Of a DNA stretch of 64,000 nt, positions 1-7,396 are shown piece after piece (within the stretch, counting starts at the first letter, position 1; each line of letters opens with the position of its first letter). The position numbers were made by a program, and so were the translations under genes. The DNA comes from Bacteroidia bacterium (GTDB lineage: Bacteria > Bacteroidota > Bacteroidia > AKYH767-A > OLB10): assembly GCA_016788165.1 (NCBI GenBank), contig JAEUTH010000008.1, positions 1 to 64,000 of the forward strand, given 5' to 3'. Under the pieces are notes generated by a model. The model made no database searches and was not told the origin of the DNA. It saw only the letters and a program-made list of their open reading frames with translations.

Positions 1-186
1 TATAATATTGGCTGGTACTGGATTATATTGAGAAGTGGTTGCCACAAATCCGCTGTCATCCATTTGAATAATATTATGTATTCTGATAGGATCAGTTGAG
101 GTTTTAAAATATTTTAACCAGGTAATTTGCGGTTGCGCAAAGCAATTTAAGGCCAATAGCATGGCAATGGTAAAAATGAATTTCAT
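1..186 (-). CDS. Exported protein, N-terminal fragment (cut by window edge)
   Basis: The frame opens with ATG at 186 and runs off the left edge, so only the first 62 codons are visible. It begins MKFIFTIAMLLALNCFAQ, a classic signal peptide: a lysine, a hydrophobic core and a likely cleavage after CFA before QPQ. The mature part seen (ITWLKYFKTS..., DDSGFVATTSQYN) resembles the start of Bacteroidota surface proteins in which 'GGFV..T' beta-propeller-like repeats precede a T9SS sorting domain, but too little is present to name a family. It lies 4 bases after the stop of the small gene at 191-460 and is probably co-transcribed with it. The export call is firm; the function is unknown. Confidence 0.7.
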   Translation of the reverse strand, partial: MKFIFTIAMLLALNCFAQPQITWLKYFKTSTDPIRIHNIIQMDDSGFVATTSQYNPVPANII

Positions 187-190
187 GGTC

Positions 191-460
191 TTACTTATTT
201 TTTAAAGTTAATGCCTTAATAGTACCCAAAGTATAACCCTGGTATATTACTTTTACCAAAAGTAAACCATCGTAGGTAAGATTGGTTTTTTCTAAATAAA
301 GCAAGGTGCCATATTGTGTACTATTTGCTTTGGTTATAGCCAATATATCCATTGCCCTGCCTGTGGCATTATAACATTGCAAGGTAACGGCTTGGGGGTT
401 ATCGCAGTTAAAGTTATTAAGACTAATAGTTGCAGGTTGGCCTTGCAGTTGCATATCCAT
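191..460 (-). CDS. Small protein resembling a stand-alone T9SS type A sorting domain
   Basis: This 89-residue protein has no signal peptide. Its composition and strand pattern look like the C-terminal sorting domain of T9SS cargo proteins: a segment 'VTLQCYNATGRAMDI' (compare the usual 'V.iyd..Gr.v'), then 'YDGLLLVKVIYQG' (compare 'l..GiYlv.v...g') and a basic tail 'LTLKNK'. In known cargos this domain follows a large passenger, which is missing here. A -7 promoter box lies about 23 bases upstream of the ATG at 460, and the next exported gene starts 4 bases after the stop. It could be a decayed remnant of a longer gene, a chance ORF, or a genuine small protein. Homology to the sorting domain is inferred by eye. 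Confidence 0.5.
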   Translation of the reverse strand: MDMQLQGQPATISLNNFNCDNPQAVTLQCYNATGRAMDILAITKANSTQYGTLLYLEKTNLTYDGLLLVKVIYQGYTLGTIKALTLKNK

Positions 461-482
461 CTCTAATGAAAATTTATTTTCA

Positions 483-490
483 CAAACCTA
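483..490 (-). promoter_or_regulatory. Bacteroidota -7 promoter box (TAGGTTTG)
   Basis: On the minus strand this octamer is an exact match to the Bacteroidota -7 consensus TAnnTTTG, placed about 23 bases before the ATG of the small gene ending at 191. No clear -33 TTG was found at the usual spacing, so the call rests on the -7 box and its position. Confidence 0.4.
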
Positions 491-681
491 ATTTTTGTTG
501 TGTGCGTGATTTTTTCATAACTGATAAATTTTTCGCAATAGAATAAATTAAAGGGTTAACTGAAACTTGTTTTGGAAGTGGTAAATATAGAAATGGAGTT
601 GAGCGTTGAAAGGGGCATAATTGAAGACAGAAGTTTTGAATAGGTGGGTTCTATATTAAAAATAATAAGCAGGAGCATTGT

Positions 682-716
682 AAAAAAAATGCCGCTTGTT
701 TAAGGCGGCATTTTTT
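682..716 (-). terminator. Rho-independent terminator of metK
   Basis: An inverted repeat (GCCGC at 691-695, GCGGC at 705-709) is flanked by eight A on the left and six T on the right, so the stem extends through A:T pairs. Read on the minus strand it begins about 10 bases after the metK stop codon and ends in a U run. The symmetry would also let it work in the other direction. Confidence 0.8.
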
Positions 717-725
717 AGTTTCAGT

Positions 726-1985
726 TTATAATTTAAATGCTTTTTTGGTAGCTGCTAATGCATTTAACTCTTCCCAAGGAAACAGTTTAACTTCTACTGT
801 TTTTTCATTAGCCTTACCTTTATTAAATGTTTTTTTAACCACTTTACATTCGCGCCCCATGTGGCCATAGGCTGCGGTTTCGAGGTAAATGGGTGTACGT
901 AGCTTAAAACGTTTTTCAATAAAGTAGGGGCGTAAATCAAATTCAGGCATTTTTAAAATAACATCGGCAATTTGCCCATCGGTAAGTGCTACTTGTGCGG
1001 TGCCATAGGTATTTACAAATAGGCCTACAGGTTTGGCAACACCAATAGCGTAGGCTACTTGTACCAAGGCTTCGTTACAAACACCTGCTGCCACTAAATG
1101 TTTGGCAATATGGCGCGTGGCATAAGCAGCACTGCGGTCAACCTTTGATGGGTCTTTACCACTAAAAGCACCACCACCATGTGCACCTTTTCCGCCATAG
1201 GTATCTACAATAATTTTACGGCCGGTAAGACCAGTATCGCCATGTGGCCCGCCAATTACAAACTTGCCAGTTGGGTTTACATGGTATTTAATTTTATCAT
1301 TAAATAATGCCTGTACGCGCTTGGGCAATTTTTTAAGCATGCGTGGCACTAAAATATTAATAACGTCTTCTTTAATTTTTTTAAGCATTACGGCATCCTT
1401 TCCAAAGTCGTCATGCTGGGTGCTAATTACAATGGCATCAATGCGTATGGGTTGATTATCGTCACTGTATTCGATAGTTACCTGACTTTTGGCATCGGGT
1501 CGCAAATAGGTTATGGCTTTGTTTTCTCTGCGTAATGCGGCTAACTCGCGTAATAATAAATGCGAAAGCTCTAAAGGTAAGGGCATGTAGGTATCGGTTT
1601 CGCGGCATGCGTAACCAAACATCATTCCTTGGTCACCGGCACCTTGCTCTTCAGGTTTTTTGCGCTCTACACCCTGATTAATGTCGGGCGACTGTTCATG
1701 TATGGCCGATATAATACCGCAAGAGTTTGCTTCGAACATATATTCGCTTTTGGTATAACCAATTTTTTTAATCACATCGCGTGCAATATCCTGCACATCC
1801 AAATACGCTTGCGATTTTACCTCACCGGCTAAAACTACCTGTCCGGTTGTTACCAGGGTTTCGCAGGCTACTTTAGATGCAGCATCATAAGCTAAAAAAT
1901 TATCAATTAAAGCATCAGAAATTTGATCGGCTATTTTATCGGGATGGCCTTCGGAAACCGATTCAGATGTAAATAAGTATGGCAT
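726..1985 (-). CDS. metK: S-adenosylmethionine synthetase
   Basis: MetK makes S-adenosylmethionine from ATP and methionine in the cytoplasm. The 419-residue protein carries the hallmarks in order: GHPDK (13-17) near the N-terminus, GAGDQG (115-120), [12 protein letters not shown] (246-257), and the glycine-rich P-loop-like [16 protein letters not shown] (about 270-285). The frame is open further upstream to 2060, but I chose the ATG at 1985 ([10 protein letters not shown]) because family members start there and because a -7 promoter box at 2058-2065 would place the transcript start inside the extension. It is a single gene between gldA and a terminator. The leader contains a small hairpin; no known SAM riboswitch class was recognised. 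Confidence 0.97.
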   Translation of the reverse strand: MPYLFTSESVSEGHPDKIADQISDALIDNFLAYDAASKVACETLVTTGQVVLAGEVKSQAYLDVQDIARDVIKKIGYTKSEYMFEANSCGIISAIHEQSPDINQGVERKKPEEQGAGDQGMMFGYACRETDTYMPLPLELSHLLLRELAALRRENKAITYLRPDAKSQVTIEYSDDNQPIRIDAIVISTQHDDFGKDAVMLKKIKEDVINILVPRMLKKLPKRVQALFNDKIKYHVNPTGKFVIGGPHGDTGLTGRKIIVDTYGGKGAHGGGAFSGKDPSKVDRSAAYATRHIAKHLVAAGVCNEALVQVAYAIGVAKPVGLFVNTYGTAQVALTDGQIADVILKMPEFDLRPYFIEKRFKLRTPIYLETAAYGHMGRECKVVKKTFNKGKANEKTVEVKLFPWEELNALAATKKAFKL

Positions 1986-2022
1986 TTTAAAAAAATATTG
2001 AGTGTTTGTTTTGATGTTGATA

Positions 2023-2043
2023 CAGGCTGACTGAAAGTGCCTG
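2023..2043 (-). other. Small hairpin in the metK leader
   Basis: An inverted repeat CAGGC (2023-2027) / GCCTG (2039-2043) with an 11-base loop lies in the presumed 5' leader of metK, just after the predicted transcript start and about 38 bases before the ATG. It has no U run, so it is not a terminator by itself. It may be a leader structure or chance; it does not match a SAM riboswitch class that I can recognise. Confidence 0.25.
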
Positions 2044-2057
2044 TTTTTTTGGAGGCG

Positions 2058-2065
2058 CAAACATA
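2058..2065 (-). promoter_or_regulatory. metK -7 promoter box (TATGTTTG)
   Basis: Exact match to TAnnTTTG on the minus strand, 73 to 80 bases upstream of the chosen metK ATG and within the 76-base space between that ATG and the next upstream in-frame start. It supports the shorter protein. No -33 TTG at standard distance was found. Confidence 0.5.
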
Positions 2066-2138
2066 AAATTTTTAGGCAATAACTCTAAAAAAGCTTGTTG
2101 CGATGATGCATAAAAGCGACAGTAAACAGAGCCGTACT

Positions 2139-3050
2139 TTAGTTTTTAGTAAGTTGCCTGAAAACATTTTCGAGATTGGTATTTTCCTGTTGCATGCTTA
2201 ATACGGTGTTCTTTGTATTAACAGCAAAAGTAAAAAGGGCCTGCCTTACATCGGTTTGTGCATGTATGCGAAATGTATTATTAGGCAGCGTTTCTACCTG
2301 CAATACACCTTCAATATTTTTTAATAATGCGGGCGAAACAGATTGGCCAAATTCGATTATTAATATGGGTTTGTTACTTTGTTTCACTAATGCATGCGCG
2401 GCTTCATCGGCTACTATTTTGCCTTTATTAATAATAATTACACGGTTGCAAATGGCTGTAACTTCTTGCATAATGTGTGTAGAGAGTATAACCGTTTTTT
2501 CTTTGCCAATATTTTTTATCAATTGTCTGATATCGGCTAACTGGTTTGGGTCGAGGCCCGATGTGGGTTCGTCTAAAATCAACACTTTTGGGTCATGTAT
2601 CATGGCTTGTGCCAAGCCAACTCTTTGGCGGTAACCTTTACTGAGTGCGCCAATTTTTTTATGGCTTTCAGGTGTTAAGCCTGTTAACTCAATCATATTA
2701 GTAACGGCTTTGGCTATTAAATTTTTTGATAGATGTATGCCTGCCACAAAACTCAAATACTCGCGCACATACATATCTAAATAGAGCGGATTGTGCTCGG
2801 GTAAATAACCTACCTGTTTGCGCACTTCGATAGATTGCTCCAGGGTGTCGTACCCTTCTACCTTAACTATTCCTGATGTTGCGGGCAGGTAGCAGGTAAT
2901 AATTTTCATCATGGTTGATTTGCCTGCTCCATTAGGTCCTAAAAAACCAACTATTTCGCCCTTGGTAACCTGAAACGAAACATCGCTTAAAGCCCATTGT
3001 TTATCATATTGTTTCGAAACATTGTTTACTGAAATCATATTGTTATGCAA
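2139..3050 (-). CDS. gldA: GldA-type ABC transporter ATP-binding protein (gliding motility)
   Basis: This 303-residue ATPase belongs to the GldA group of ABC-2-type transporters, which in Flavobacterium works with membrane proteins GldF and GldG and is needed for gliding. Visible motifs are Walker A GPNGAGKST (38-46), the diverged signature LSKGYRQRVG (136-145) typical of this group, Walker B VLILDEP (156-162) and the switch histidine in LSTHIMQEV (H192). A C-terminal domain of about 80 residues follows. gldF and gldG are not adjacent. The gene lies 19 bases downstream of the glycosyltransferase gene at 3070-3792 and probably shares its transcript. Assignment to the ABC family is certain. The gliding role is inferred from close similarity to GldA; related drug or lipid exporters are the alternative. 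Confidence 0.85.
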   Translation of the reverse strand: MHNNMISVNNVSKQYDKQWALSDVSFQVTKGEIVGFLGPNGAGKSTMMKIITCYLPATSGIVKVEGYDTLEQSIEVRKQVGYLPEHNPLYLDMYVREYLSFVAGIHLSKNLIAKAVTNMIELTGLTPESHKKIGALSKGYRQRVGLAQAMIHDPKVLILDEPTSGLDPNQLADIRQLIKNIGKEKTVILSTHIMQEVTAICNRVIIINKGKIVADEAAHALVKQSNKPILIIEFGQSVSPALLKNIEGVLQVETLPNNTFRIHAQTDVRQALFTFAVNTKNTVLSMQQENTNLENVFRQLTKN

Positions 3051-3069
3051 ACATTATTATTGGTAAGCC

Positions 3070-3792
3070 TTAATATTTAATAAACCAACTGCGTACTTTT
3101 AATTTGATAACACCAAAAAATGCTTCGCTAAAAATGCCACCACTCATTTTGGATTTACCATGTTTACGATCGGTAAAAACTATAGGCACTTCGGCAATTA
3201 CAAAGCCCAGTTTCCAGGCAGTAAATTTCATTTCAATCTGAAAAGCATAGCCCACAAATTTTATCCGGTCGAAATTAATAGCTTTTAAAACTTTGCTTTT
3301 GTAACACTTAAAGCCTGCTGTTGCATCGTGTATGGGCATGCGTGTTATAAGACGTACGTATGCCGAGGCATAGTAACTCATAATAACGCGACCAATGGGC
3401 CAGTTAACCACATTTACTCCGGTTTTGTATCGCGATCCAATAGCTACATCGGCACCGTTTTCGCAGGCTTCGAGTAGCTTAATTAAATCTTTTGGCCGGT
3501 GGCTAAAATCGGCATCCATTTCAAACACATATTCATAATTTCGCTGCAACGCCCATTTAAAACCGTGTATATAGGCCGTACCTAAACCCAATTTGCCGGC
3601 ACGTTGTTCTAAATGCAAACGGCCATCAAATTCAACCTGTAGTTTTTTTACAATTTCTGCAGTGCCGTCTTTGCTGTTATCATCAATAATTAAAATATCA
3701 AATGCACGTGGCAATGCAAACACAGCCCTTATAATGGCTTCGACATTTTCGCATTCGTTGTATGTTGGTATTATAACTAAGTATGGGTGCAC
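3070..3792 (-). CDS. Polyprenol-phosphate mannose synthase-like glycosyltransferase (GT2)
   Basis: The 240-residue protein is a family 2 glycosyltransferase close to dolichol-phosphate mannose synthase (DPM1), which moves mannose from GDP-mannose to a polyprenyl phosphate carrier at the cytoplasmic membrane face. It has the N-terminal IPTYNE (8-13), the nucleotide-binding DDNS (37-40), and the DxD-like metal site in EMDADFSHRP (91-100), which matches the DADxSH signature of the DPM subgroup. It has no C-terminal membrane anchor, as in short DPM1 forms. Such enzymes supply lipid-linked sugar for protein or surface glycosylation. It is the first gene of a likely two-gene unit with gldA. The donor and acceptor are inferred from the family. 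Confidence 0.85.
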   Translation of the reverse strand: MHPYLVIIPTYNECENVEAIIRAVFALPRAFDILIIDDNSKDGTAEIVKKLQVEFDGRLHLEQRAGKLGLGTAYIHGFKWALQRNYEYVFEMDADFSHRPKDLIKLLEACENGADVAIGSRYKTGVNVVNWPIGRVIMSYYASAYVRLITRMPIHDATAGFKCYKSKVLKAINFDRIKFVGYAFQIEMKFTAWKLGFVIAEVPIVFTDRKHGKSKMSGGIFSEAFFGVIKLKVRSWFIKY

Positions 3793-4033
3793 AGTAACAA
3801 GTAAAAACTATGGCTTTGCAGCCGCAGGTTGGTGTTGCGAAATAACTATAAACGTACGACTTGCAAAAACCATTTTACGGTAAATGGTTGTTAATGCTGT
3901 TTTGAAAAAACAGGCACCCTACGAGTGTAAATGCGGCCAATTTATTGTGATACAAAATTTTGAAATGTGCCAAATGCTTCAGGTATAAATGCACCATAAA
4001 CAAAGCAGTTTTTTGCAAAAATAATTACATGTT

Positions 4034-5323
4034 TTATGCACCTGCATACGCAATAGCTTGCTGCAAAGCATCGCCAAAATAAAACACATCGATAAAAGTA
4101 TTGTACATAGGCACCGGTGCAACACGTAATACATCAGGCTCGCGCCAATCGGCAATAATGCCTTTTTGGGTTAAGTATTGATGTATTTTTTTTCCGTTTT
4201 TTTCGATGCGTATGCTTAACTGACAACCACGCTCATCGGATTGCCGTGGTGTAATAATACTTATGCCATTATGGTTGGGTTGTTTTTGTAAAACATCGTC
4301 AATAATAAATTCGAGGTAGTTTGTGAGCATTTTACTTTTTGCAACCAATGCATCCATGCCGGCCGCATCAAATAAATCGAGTGCAGCACGGTGGCAAGCC
4401 ATACTCATAACCGGTGCATTGCTCAGTTGCCATCCATCGGCACCTTCTTTCGGAATAAATGTTTCGGGCATTTCGAAACGGGTTTCCGGATCATTACCCC
4501 ACCAGCCTGCTAACCGGGGTAGTTTAAAATTATCGGCATGGTGTTGATGCACAAAGCAGCCGGCAACACCACCGGGTCCTGAGTTTAAATACTTATAACT
4601 GCACCATACTGCGAAATCAACATTCCATTTATGCAATTGCAGTTTTAAATTACCTGCAGCATGTGCCAAATCAAAACCACAACGTGCACCGGCCTTATGG
4701 GCTGCCAAAGTTATTGCCTGCATATCAAATGCCTGTCCGCTGTAATAATTTACACCGCCAATCATCACCAATGCCAATGTGTCGGCATGTGTTTCGATTG
4801 TTTTAATAATATCTGCTGTTTTAATAAGGGCACTGCCTGATGAAGGTTTCAATTCGATAAGCGCATCATCGGTTTCAAAACCATGCAGATATGCATGCGA
4901 TGCCAATGCATATCTATCACTAGGAAATGGATTATACTCATAAATAATTTTATAGCGCTCTGCTGTTGGTTGATAAAAAGATGTAAGCATCAGGTGTAAA
5001 TTAACCGTTAGTTGATTCATCATCACCACTTCCGAAGGTAGTGCTCCAACTAAATTTGCGGCACTATTGCGTAAAAATTCATGGTATGGAAACCAAGGCC
5101 GTTTTGCATGAAAGTGCCCCTCAACACCATATTGTGCCCAATCGGCCAACTCTTGATTTAAATAAGCAGCCGTTGCTTTGGGTTGTAAACCCAATGAGTT
5201 GCCTGTAAAATAAATACAATCGTTACCATGATGTTGTGGAATATGATATTCATTTCTGAAATGACGCAGCGTATCTGCTTCATCCATTTGTTGGGCATAA
5301 GCTAAAGTGTTGTGAAATGACAT
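4034..5323 (-). CDS. kynU: Kynureninase
   Basis: KynU is a pyridoxal-phosphate enzyme that splits kynurenine or 3-hydroxykynurenine into anthranilate or 3-hydroxyanthranilate plus alanine, in tryptophan breakdown and de novo NAD synthesis. The 429-residue length fits the family. Visible features are YFTGNSLGLQP (38-48), the cofactor-contacting FDLAHAAGN (217-225) and the Schiff-base lysine in CSYKYLNSGPGG (K244). It is the last gene of a minus-strand run after the UbiA-like gene, with a 73-base gap. No tryptophan dioxygenase, kynurenine monooxygenase or formamidase is in the window, so the rest of the pathway must lie elsewhere. Confidence 0.95.
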   Translation of the reverse strand: MSFHNTLAYAQQMDEADTLRHFRNEYHIPQHHGNDCIYFTGNSLGLQPKATAAYLNQELADWAQYGVEGHFHAKRPWFPYHEFLRNSAANLVGALPSEVVMMNQLTVNLHLMLTSFYQPTAERYKIIYEYNPFPSDRYALASHAYLHGFETDDALIELKPSSGSALIKTADIIKTIETHADTLALVMIGGVNYYSGQAFDMQAITLAAHKAGARCGFDLAHAAGNLKLQLHKWNVDFAVWCSYKYLNSGPGGVAGCFVHQHHADNFKLPRLAGWWGNDPETRFEMPETFIPKEGADGWQLSNAPVMSMACHRAALDLFDAAGMDALVAKSKMLTNYLEFIIDDVLQKQPNHNGISIITPRQSDERGCQLSIRIEKNGKKIHQYLTQKGIIADWREPDVLRVAPVPMYNTFIDVFYFGDALQQAIAYAGA

Positions 5324-5396
5324 GTTTTTTAAATTGAAGAATTGCTATGGTGCTTTTTAAAAATTTGAAACAGCAAATAAAATATTATGTAAACTT

Positions 5397-6203
5397 TTAA
5401 AAAATAAAACGATGATTTGATTGATAAATACCCCAGAGCAATACCGATTCGACCAACAAACAAACGTCCAACCAAAGCAAATACCAGGTGTTTTGATTTT
5501 TAAAATACAGATAACAAGGATATGCTGCTGTAAATGCTAAAAAGTATAAGGATGCTAAATAAAAATCGGTTGGGGTTCCAAATAATATTAATAACAAAAG
5601 TAAATTAAGTACCAGCAAGCTCATACAAATAAACTTTGCTTTATAACTGCCTAAATGATTAACGGTGTTAAAGTAGCTGATGGAAGTATCGGTATTAACA
5701 TCGCGCAAATCGAATGGTAAACTCATGGCCGCTAAAAAAATCATACGTCTTAAAAACACCAGCGTAATGGTAGTTGTGCTAACATAAGTAATATACGTAG
5801 CAGGTAAAGCTACCGTAATTAAGCTCCATACAAGTGCAAGTGTTATGGTTTTGCCGAAAGGTATTTGTCGTAAAGCAAATTGGTTTTTATAGGCAGGTTG
5901 CTGATATGCATACACCAATGCCGCAACAAGCAGCATAATAAGTACGGCCCAAATTTGTTTAAAACAGATGTAGCAAATTAGCAGATAAGCAATAGTTAAC
6001 CCAATAAGCCCCGCAGGTTTTAACTTATAAACATATTGTTTAAAATTGCTGTAGGCTATGTAGGTAAAACCAAAAATGCAAATATAATTAAGCGTGGGTG
6101 CGGGTTTGTTCGAAAAAAACAGAAAGCTATCATGCATTAATAATACAACAGCAAAAGTTATAATAAAGGCTGTATAATTATTATAGTAGTATTTAAGTGT
6201 CAT
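5397..6203 (-). CDS. UbiA-like multi-pass membrane protein
   Basis: This 268-residue protein is almost entirely hydrophobic, with about eight predicted membrane helices. Residues 164-172 (FDLRDVNTD) hold a D-x2-D-x3-D pattern that resembles the second aspartate motif of UbiA prenyltransferases, which bind a prenyl diphosphate through magnesium. The first motif (NDxxDxxxD) is not visible: the matching place around residues 45-56 reads FTYIAYSNFK without aspartates. It may be a diverged or non-catalytic UbiA relative. The gene starts 29 bases after the ybjQ-like gene and precedes kynU. Membrane location is certain; the UbiA link is inference from one motif and the general layout. Confidence 0.6.
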   Translation of the reverse strand: MTLKYYYNNYTAFIITFAVVLLMHDSFLFFSNKPAPTLNYICIFGFTYIAYSNFKQYVYKLKPAGLIGLTIAYLLICYICFKQIWAVLIMLLVAALVYAYQQPAYKNQFALRQIPFGKTITLALVWSLITVALPATYITYVSTTTITLVFLRRMIFLAAMSLPFDLRDVNTDTSISYFNTVNHLGSYKAKFICMSLLVLNLLLLLILFGTPTDFYLASLYFLAFTAAYPCYLYFKNQNTWYLLWLDVCLLVESVLLWGIYQSNHRFIF

Positions 6204-6232
6204 GTTACATGCGATAGCCCCGACTACAAAAT

Positions 6233-6562
6233 TTATTCTTTTTCAACCACTACGGCTGTACCATAGGCAAGCACTTCGGTAATACCTTCCATAATTTCAT
6301 TAGCATCATAACGCATGCCTACTATGGCATTGGCGCCTTTACTTTGTGCATCAGTAATTAAATAATTAAATGCTTCGAACCTAGCTTTTTCACAAAGCTC
6401 TACATAAATACTTAGTTTGCCACCCAAAAGCGATTGCAAACCACCGGCTAAGTTGCCAAGCACACTGCGCGAGCGCACCGTAATACCTCTAACCACACCT
6501 AAATGCTTTACAATTTTATACCCTTCGAGTTGATTGCCTGTTGTAATTAAATTAGCGTCCAT
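6233..6562 (-). CDS. YbjQ/UPF0145 family protein
   Basis: The 109-residue protein matches the YbjQ (DUF74/UPF0145) family in length and in its conserved blocks: an N-terminal 'TTGNQLEGYKIVKHLGVVRG', a middle 'R.S..GNLAGGLQSLLGG' and a C-terminal 'GANAIVGMRYDA'. Family members form small symmetric oligomers whose role is not firmly known. It has no signal peptide. It starts 10 bases after the stop of the exported protein at 6573-7172 and lies 29 bases before the UbiA-like gene, so it is probably part of an operon of membrane-related genes. Confidence 0.9.
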   Translation of the reverse strand: MDANLITTGNQLEGYKIVKHLGVVRGITVRSRSVLGNLAGGLQSLLGGKLSIYVELCEKARFEAFNYLITDAQSKGANAIVGMRYDANEIMEGITEVLAYGTAVVVEKE

Positions 6563-6572
6563 AGTTTTTAAT

Positions 6573-7172
6573 TTATTGATTGGATAAAATATAAATACCC
6601 GAACCCAGTAACAAGCCTAAGCCTCCAAAAAGAAATCCCTTCTTAGCCTTCATTTTACGTGCACGATAGCCATAACCTTCAATAAAAGTTTGGTCGTTTA
6701 TAAAAACAGGCGCATCGGGTAAACTGATATTAGGTTTAGGTGTAAAAGCATTGGTAAGAGCAACATAACCAAAAGGAGCCACCAGGCCATATACACCTAA
6801 AAACACAACACCGGCAGCGCCTACGGCTGTTGCGCCAACTGCAGTTAATGGTTTGCGATAGTGTTTTAAAGCATATTTTTCACCTTCAACAAACATGCGC
6901 ATATCGGCCACGTTATATTCTAATGTGTCAGTAGTATCGGGTTGATAAATTAACCTTTCGCCTAAGAGGCTGTCTTCTACAGAAAAAATGCGGTCTAAAA
7001 ACATTTTATGCCTGCTGCCTTGCTTGTCGGTTGATTTGCTGTAGTTTAAGTAATCGCCTTTTATTTCATACGTTTTAATTGGCAACTCATTTCCGTTAAG
7101 TAGTTTTATTTTATGCTGGGCAGTACAGTAAAATGGCAACAACAAACAGCAAGTAACAATGAGTAATCGCAT
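6573..7172 (-). CDS. Exported/membrane hypothetical protein
   Basis: I do not recognise this 199-residue protein. It starts MRLLIVTCCLLLPFYCTAQ, a signal peptide, followed by a short polar domain (LLNGNELPIKTYEI..., residues 24-105) typical of Bacteroidota proteins that open with a 'G..l...v' beta-strand pattern. Two hydrophobic glycine- and alanine-rich stretches follow, at about 108-144 and 178-196, the second at the C-terminus, so the mature protein is probably held in a membrane. It is the first gene of the run that continues with ybjQ-like, UbiA-like and kynU genes, and a -7 promoter box lies 20 bases upstream of its ATG. Confidence 0.75.
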   Translation of the reverse strand: MRLLIVTCCLLLPFYCTAQHKIKLLNGNELPIKTYEIKGDYLNYSKSTDKQGSRHKMFLDRIFSVEDSLLGERLIYQPDTTDTLEYNVADMRMFVEGEKYALKHYRKPLTAVGATAVGAAGVVFLGVYGLVAPFGYVALTNAFTPKPNISLPDAPVFINDQTFIEGYGYRARKMKAKKGFLFGGLGLLLGSGIYILSNQ

Positions 7173-7191
7173 ACGTTTTTTAATGTTTTTT

Positions 7192-7199
7192 CAAACATA
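7192..7199 (-). promoter_or_regulatory. -7 promoter box (TATGTTTG) of the 7172-4034 gene run
   Basis: Exact TAnnTTTG match on the minus strand, 20 bases before the ATG at 7172, which would give a short leader. A TTG on the same strand (7213-7215) lies 13 bases further up, closer than the usual spacing, so the -33 element is uncertain. Confidence 0.5.
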
Positions 7200-7396
7200 C
7201 AGTTTAAACCATCAACCACATTGATTTTTATATTTTTTTAAAAGCAATAATTTTTAAGGCCCGTTATTCCTTTAAATAATTGAAACAAACCGTTGGCTAA
7301 ATAATGTATTGATTTTGTCAAATCCATTTTTTAATTTGGTGCTATCAAGTTGTATTACTTGTGTTTACTTAAATCATTAACTTAAAAACCAAGATT

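Noticed and set aside
1986-2057. SAM riboswitch in the metK leader
   Set aside because: The leader is short and does not show the conserved cores of the SAM riboswitch classes that I can recall. Only a 5-bp hairpin is present.
726-2060. Longer MetK starting at 2060
   Set aside because: The extra 25 residues have no family counterpart, and the -7 box at 2058-2065 would start the transcript after that codon. The ATG at 1985 gives the standard N-terminus.
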